Part shown: piece after piece, positions 21,375-25,171 of the stretch
Position numbering within the stretch: position 1 is the first letter of the stretch
Layout of the letters: each line of letters starts with the position of its first letter
Source of the DNA: Bacteroidales bacterium
GTDB lineage: Bacteria > Bacteroidota > Bacteroidia > Bacteroidales > UBA7960
Length of the DNA stretch: 25,171 nucleotides
Direction: 5' to 3'
Assembly: GCA_007122505.1 (NCBI GenBank)
Contig: SKTQ01000097.1
Location: 1-25,171, forward strand
The notes under the pieces: model-generated
The model's input: the letters and a program-made list of their open reading frames with translations, nothing else
Told to the model about the DNA's origin: nothing
Database searches by the model: none
Made by a program: the position numbers and the translations under genes

Positions 21375-23999
21375 ATGACTTCCCGATTCTTTGCCTTTGT
21401 TTTTTCATTTTTGTTTTTGGCTGGAACTTCCTTTGCGGAAGAATCCGGAACTGCTGATCTGACACACCCTGAGACTTATTTCGGTTTTATGCCGGGAGAA
21501 GACCGGAAGATGTTTCTTTACGAAGACCTTATCGGATACCTGGACCTGTTGCAGCAGGAATCTGATATGATGCATATGATTGAAAACGGTGTATCCCCTA
21601 TGGGGCGGCCGATGTACATTGCTTTTGTATCATCGGCGGAGAATATCGCCAGGCTTGACAGGCTGCGGGAGATCAACCGCCGCCTTGCACTCGACGGCAA
21701 CATACCACCCGATGAAATGGAGGCCCTGGTTGAGGAGGGACGTGCCTTTGTTTTGGTCACACTGTCGATGCATTCCACGGAAGTGGCACCTTCACAGGCG
21801 GCTCCCCTGATGGCATACAATCTCATTACCGGCACCGACAGTAACCCGGCCCATCTGGACAATGTTGTTTTTATGATGGTACCGTCTCACAATCCTGACG
21901 GTATGAACATGATCGTAGAGCATTACAACAGGTATCTTGACACACCATATGAAGGCAGCGGATTGCCGGGTGTTTACCACAAATATGTGGGGCACAACAT
22001 CAACCGGGACTTTGTGACTTTGACACAAACAGACAATCAGGCGGTAGCCGATATTTACAACCTGGACTGGTTTCCTCATGTGCTGGTGGAGAAACACCAG
22101 ATGGGCAGCACCGGCCCCCGTTATTTTGTACCACCCAATCATGATCCCATTGCGCAGAATATTGACGAAAGGGTTTGGAGCTGGACCTGGGTGTTTGGTT
22201 CCAACATGGCCCGGGACATGACGGCAAGAGGCCTGAAGGGCGTAAGTCAGCATTACCTTTTTGATGATTACTGGCCGGGATCGACGCAAACCAGTGCCTG
22301 GAAAAACGTGATCAGCCTTTTGACAGAAGCTGCCAGTGTGCAGTTGGCAACGCCAATATATATTGAGGCCAATGAGTTGCAGGTTTGGGGTAAGGGTTTG
22401 TCTGAATACAAAAAAAGTATCAACTTCCCGGCACCGTGGCCGGGCGGCTGGTGGACCCTCGGCGACCTGGTAACCTATGAGCTGGAATCGGTTTACTCAC
22501 TGGTCAAAACTGCATCTTTGCACCGGGAAGAGATTCTTCATTTTCGTAATGAGATGTGCAGAAGGGAGATCAACAAAGGACTTACTGAACCGCCCTATTA
22601 TTACATATTGCCCGCCAGACAACATGACCCGGGAGAGTTAAAGGCATTATTGCGTTTACTGGAACGGCACGGGATCGACCTGTATCGTATGGATTCGGAT
22701 CATGTGATGGAAGGCCGGCTCATTCGTGAGGGTGATTTTATCATCCCGATGGCCCAGCCATTCCGGGCATTTATCAAGGAGGTTATGGAAAAACAGGATT
22801 TTCCGGTGAGAAGATACACCCCCGGCGGGGAAATGATCCGGCCTTACGATATTACATCATGGTCTTTGCCTCTGCACAGGGGGCTCACAAGTTTGGAAAT
22901 CAACACATATTACCCAAATGAGAGTCTTCACTATTCGCCTGTTCGCACTGATGAACTGATTCAAAGACGAGGCTTGCCCGGCGACGCCAATTGGTTGCTG
23001 TTTTCTGCCAGGCATAACCAAAGCTATGGATTTGCTTTCAGGGCAATGGCAAAAGACATTCAGGTAAAGCGAACAGTTGAAGACTTCTCGTGGCATGAGG
23101 AAGTTGTGCCGAAGGGCAGTTTCCTGGTTGGGGTTACCCGGGGCAACCGTTCATCTTTAGCGTCGTTGATGGAAACCATCGACATTGCACCCCTTGTTTT
23201 TGCGCAGGAGCCCGACGTTGCCCGTGAAAACGTCCGTATGCCGCGTATTGCCATTTGTGAAACGAATTTTCATGATATGGATGCCGGTTGGACCCGATTC
23301 CTTTTTGACAGTTACGGCATCCCTTTTACCGTTCTCAATCCCGCTGACTTCAGGGATGTTTCACTGGAGGACCGTTTTGATGTGATTGTGTTTCCCGACT
23401 CACCAAAGGACCAGATTTTACATGGGCATACGACCCGGGCCGGAGAAGTATTTGTGCCTTTTTACAACCCAAAGTACATCAAAGGTATGGGAAATGAAGG
23501 CTGGCAAAATGTTTTGCAATTTATGGCAAATGGAGGAACGGTTGTTTCCTGGGCCAATTCCACAGCTTTGTTTTTTGGTTTGATGAATCCCGGAGAGGAT
23601 GAAGAGAATTTCCGTTTTCCGATCAGGGATATTTCCGGAACGCTGTCAGGAAATGGCTTTTACTGTCCGGGTTCGCTTTTGAAGGTCCACCTGGTACCCG
23701 ATCATCCCATTACTTATGGCATGCAAGGGCAAATCGGGGTATTTCACCGCAGTTCACCGGTTTTTGCCACATCCATACCAAACTTCGGTATGGACAGGCG
23801 GGTGATCGGTCTGTTTCCTGAAGACGAAGATTTGCTGTTGAGCGGATATGCAGAGAACGTGAATCTGCTGGAGCGGCAACCAGCCATTGTTTGGCTTCAG
23901 AGAGGCGAGGGACAAGCGGTGCTGTTCTCTTTTGCGCCCAATTTCAGGGGCTCCACGCCGGTTTCCGCAAAGCTTATATTTAACTCTTTGCTGCTGTAG
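21375..23999 (+). CDS. Secreted M14 family zinc carboxypeptidase-like protein with C-terminal amidotransferase-like domain
   Basis: Exported metallopeptidase of 874 residues. A signal peptide covers about 1-21 (TSFA before Glu22). The M14 domain (about 45-400) has zinc ligands His133 and Glu136 in HSTE and His241 in VEKHQMG, 105 residues after the Glu. The substrate-binding Arg211 is in NINRDF and the general-base Glu318 in LLTEAAS, so it looks catalytically complete. Residues about 400-600 form a linker region without a recognised fold. Residues about 622-730 look like a Rossmann-type class I glutamine-amidotransferase fold (IAICET, FDVIVFPDSP and NGGTVVSW segments) without a clear nucleophile Cys. 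There is no T9SS domain or lipobox. Similar long M14 proteins are common in Bacteroidota. The substrate is unknown. Confidence 0.88.
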   Translation: MTSRFFAFVFSFLFLAGTSFAEESGTADLTHPETYFGFMPGEDRKMFLYEDLIGYLDLLQQESDMMHMIENGVSPMGRPMYIAFVSSAENIARLDRLREINRRLALDGNIPPDEMEALVEEGRAFVLVTLSMHSTEVAPSQAAPLMAYNLITGTDSNPAHLDNVVFMMVPSHNPDGMNMIVEHYNRYLDTPYEGSGLPGVYHKYVGHNINRDFVTLTQTDNQAVADIYNLDWFPHVLVEKHQMGSTGPRYFVPPNHDPIAQNIDERVWSWTWVFGSNMARDMTARGLKGVSQHYLFDDYWPGSTQTSAWKNVISLLTEAASVQLATPIYIEANELQVWGKGLSEYKKSINFPAPWPGGWWTLGDLVTYELESVYSLVKTASLHREEILHFRNEMCRREINKGLTEPPYYYILPARQHDPGELKALLRLLERHGIDLYRMDSDHVMEGRLIREGDFIIPMAQPFRAFIKEVMEKQDFPVRRYTPGGEMIRPYDITSWSLPLHRGLTSLEINTYYPNESLHYSPVRTDELIQRRGLPGDANWLLFSARHNQSYGFAFRAMAKDIQVKRTVEDFSWHEEVVPKGSFLVGVTRGNRSSLASLMETIDIAPLVFAQEPDVARENVRMPRIAICETNFHDMDAGWTRFLFDSYGIPFTVLNPADFRDVSLEDRFDVIVFPDSPKDQILHGHTTRAGEVFVPFYNPKYIKGMGNEGWQNVLQFMANGGTVVSWANSTALFFGLMNPGEDEENFRFPIRDISGTLSGNGFYCPGSLLKVHLVPDHPITYGMQGQIGVFHRSSPVFATSIPNFGMDRRVIGLFPEDEDLLLSGYAENVNLLERQPAIVWLQRGEGQAVLFSFAPNFRGSTPVSAKLIFNSLLL

Positions 24000-24086
24000 T
24001 TTAGATGTTTATGCTTTGATCAATCGGGCACAGTGCACCGGGCTGGATCATGGTTTGGGCAGGGGAGAAAGTCCCGTTTAATTTGG

Positions 24087-25171
24087 TTATTGGTTCATAT
24101 CGCCGACCGGATGGGCATACAGGTCAAATTCAGCGGCACCGGTGATTTTTACATCCACCAAACGGCCAACGTTGAAAGGAGCGGGTTTTTCGATCAGGAC
24201 TTCATTATCCACCTCGGGAGAGTCGTATTGAGTGCGTGCCACGAAGCGTGTCTCTTCTTCTGCATCGATGATGACTTTCATGCTTTGGCCTATCAATGAA
24301 AGGTTTTTCTCATAAGAGATCTCTGACTGCATGGTCATGATCAACTCTTGTCTTTCCAGTTTGATGTGTTCAGGCACATTGTCGGGGAGAGCGTGGGCTC
24401 GTGTCCCTTCTTCGGGAGAGTAGGTAAAAACACCCAGGCGTTCGAAGCGGATATTGTTCACGAATTCCACCAGTTCAGAAAAAGCCTGTTCCGTTTCGCC
24501 TGGATACCCAACCATTAAGGTGGTGCGCAAGGCAATACCGGGAACTTTTTCTCTGAGTTTGGAAAGAAACCGCATGGTTCCGGATTTTGTATGGCCACGG
24601 CGCATGGATTTCAGGATGTCGTCGTTGATATGCTGAACCGGGATATCCAGGTATCTACAAATTTTTTCCTGTTCGGCCATTTGGCTGATCACATCATCAG
24701 GGAACTGATGTGGATAGGCATAATGCAGGCGGATCCAGTGGATGCCGTTAACCAAACAGAGTTTTTCCAGCAACTTTCCGAGCATGGGTTTGCCATGGCT
24801 GTCGATGCCGTAGTAGCTCAAATCCTGTGCGACGAGGATGAGTTCCTTCACTCCATTGTTTGCAAGCATTGTGGCTTCTTCCAGCAAATGATCCACCGGT
24901 GCGGAAATGTGCTTCCCGCGGATTTCGGGGATGGCACAAAAAGAGCAGGTTCTGTCGCAGCCTTCGGATATTTTCAGGTAGGCGTAATGTGAGGGAGTGG
25001 TGAGATGTCGCCGGGTGGGGTTTGAAACATGGTTTTGTTTGAGGTAGGCGAGCAGGTCATTGGGATCTCTGGCACCAAACCAGGCAGCCACTTCGGGTAT
25101 TTCTTCCTGTAGTATAGCATGGTAGCGTTGTGAGAGGCATCCGGTGACAATGATTTCACCGGCCATTCCTT
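24087..25171 (-). CDS. rimO: Ribosomal protein uS12 methylthiotransferase RimO (partial, N-terminus outside window)
   Basis: Radical-SAM enzyme that adds a methylthio group to an aspartate of ribosomal protein uS12 using two iron-sulfur clusters. The visible part is about 360 residues. It contains the last cysteine of the UPF0004 domain (VTGCLSQRY), the radical-SAM CxxxCxxC motif (EGCDRTCSFC) and a C-terminal TRAM domain (about the last 65 residues). The GCLSQRY motif and sequence around the SAM cysteines favour RimO over MiaB. The frame stays open to the right edge, and an ATG at 25166 is internal: the UPF0004 N-terminal residues expected before it are missing. It is convergent with the M14 gene across an 87-bp gap with no convincing terminator. 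Confidence 0.93.
   Translation of the reverse strand, partial: GMAGEIIVTGCLSQRYHAILQEEIPEVAAWFGARDPNDLLAYLKQNHVSNPTRRHLTTPSHYAYLKISEGCDRTCSFCAIPEIRGKHISAPVDHLLEEATMLANNGVKELILVAQDLSYYGIDSHGKPMLGKLLEKLCLVNGIHWIRLHYAYPHQFPDDVISQMAEQEKICRYLDIPVQHINDDILKSMRRGHTKSGTMRFLSKLREKVPGIALRTTLMVGYPGETEQAFSELVEFVNNIRFERLGVFTYSPEEGTRAHALPDNVPEHIKLERQELIMTMQSEISYEKNLSLIGQSMKVIIDAEEETRFVARTQYDSPEVDNEVLIEKPAPFNVGRLVDVKITGAAEFDLYAHPVGDMNQ

Noticed and set aside
24000..24086. Possible terminator in the convergent gap between the M14 gene and rimO
   Set aside because: Only short stems are visible (GGGA/TCCC and GCAC-A-GTGC) and no good T-run follows, so no terminator is called.
1..25171. Mobile elements, CRISPR arrays, tRNA, rRNA, toxin-antitoxin or defence genes
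   Set aside because: I looked for transposase-like products, terminal inverted repeats, regularly spaced repeats and tRNA cloverleaf motifs and saw none. The gene content is nearly all housekeeping or secreted enzymes.

Overview
The window is a chromosomal segment of a member of the Bacteroidota, most likely in or near the order Bacteroidales. Three lines of evidence support this. The primary-type sigma factor is short and lacks region 1.1. Several gene starts are preceded by TAnnTTTG, the -7 element used by Bacteroidota, and clear Shine-Dalgarno sequences are scarce. The secreted deiminase ends in a C-terminal sorting domain of the type IX secretion system (T9SS). Most genes are housekeeping and look native. 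I see no insertion sequence, prophage, CRISPR array, tRNA or rRNA.

Layout, left to right. Positions 1-165 hold the charged C-terminal tail of an unidentified protein. A plus-strand run follows: pyrG (CTP synthase), yidC (membrane insertase), purB (adenylosuccinate lyase), an MsbA-like ABC exporter, a secreted peptidyl-arginine-deiminase-like protein, a DUF5606 protein, pyrD (class 2 dihydroorotate dehydrogenase) and a secreted two-lobed aspartyl protease with a PDZ domain. Three minus-strand genes come next in the order of transcription htrA/degP, rpoD, and a CpdB/UshA-like periplasmic nucleotidase, with a good intrinsic terminator between rpoD and the nucleotidase. Divergent from htrA is a plus-strand group: dapF, a GNAT acetyltransferase overlapping it by four bases, mltG, a phosphoglucomutase/phosphomannomutase and a large secreted M14 carboxypeptidase-like protein. 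The right edge holds rimO on the minus strand, cut at its 5' end by the window.

Functionally, the genes cover nucleotide synthesis (pyrG, purB, pyrD), envelope biogenesis and quality control (yidC, ABC exporter, htrA, mltG, with dapF supplying meso-diaminopimelate), transcription (rpoD), ribosome modification (rimO), and secreted or periplasmic hydrolases (deiminase, aspartyl protease, nucleotidase, M14 peptidase).

No wholly new multi-gene system is evident. The most notable item is the deiminase. It keeps the catalytic Asp/His/Asp/Cys set of Porphyromonas gingivalis PPAD and also the paired arginines that in PPAD read the C-terminal carboxylate of substrates, and it carries a T9SS domain plus two extra domains. 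Next are a cysteine at the catalytic-base position of an otherwise class 2 PyrD, a self-competing inverted repeat upstream of the DUF5606-pyrD pair, and an internally duplicated aspartyl protease with one DTG and one DLG motif.
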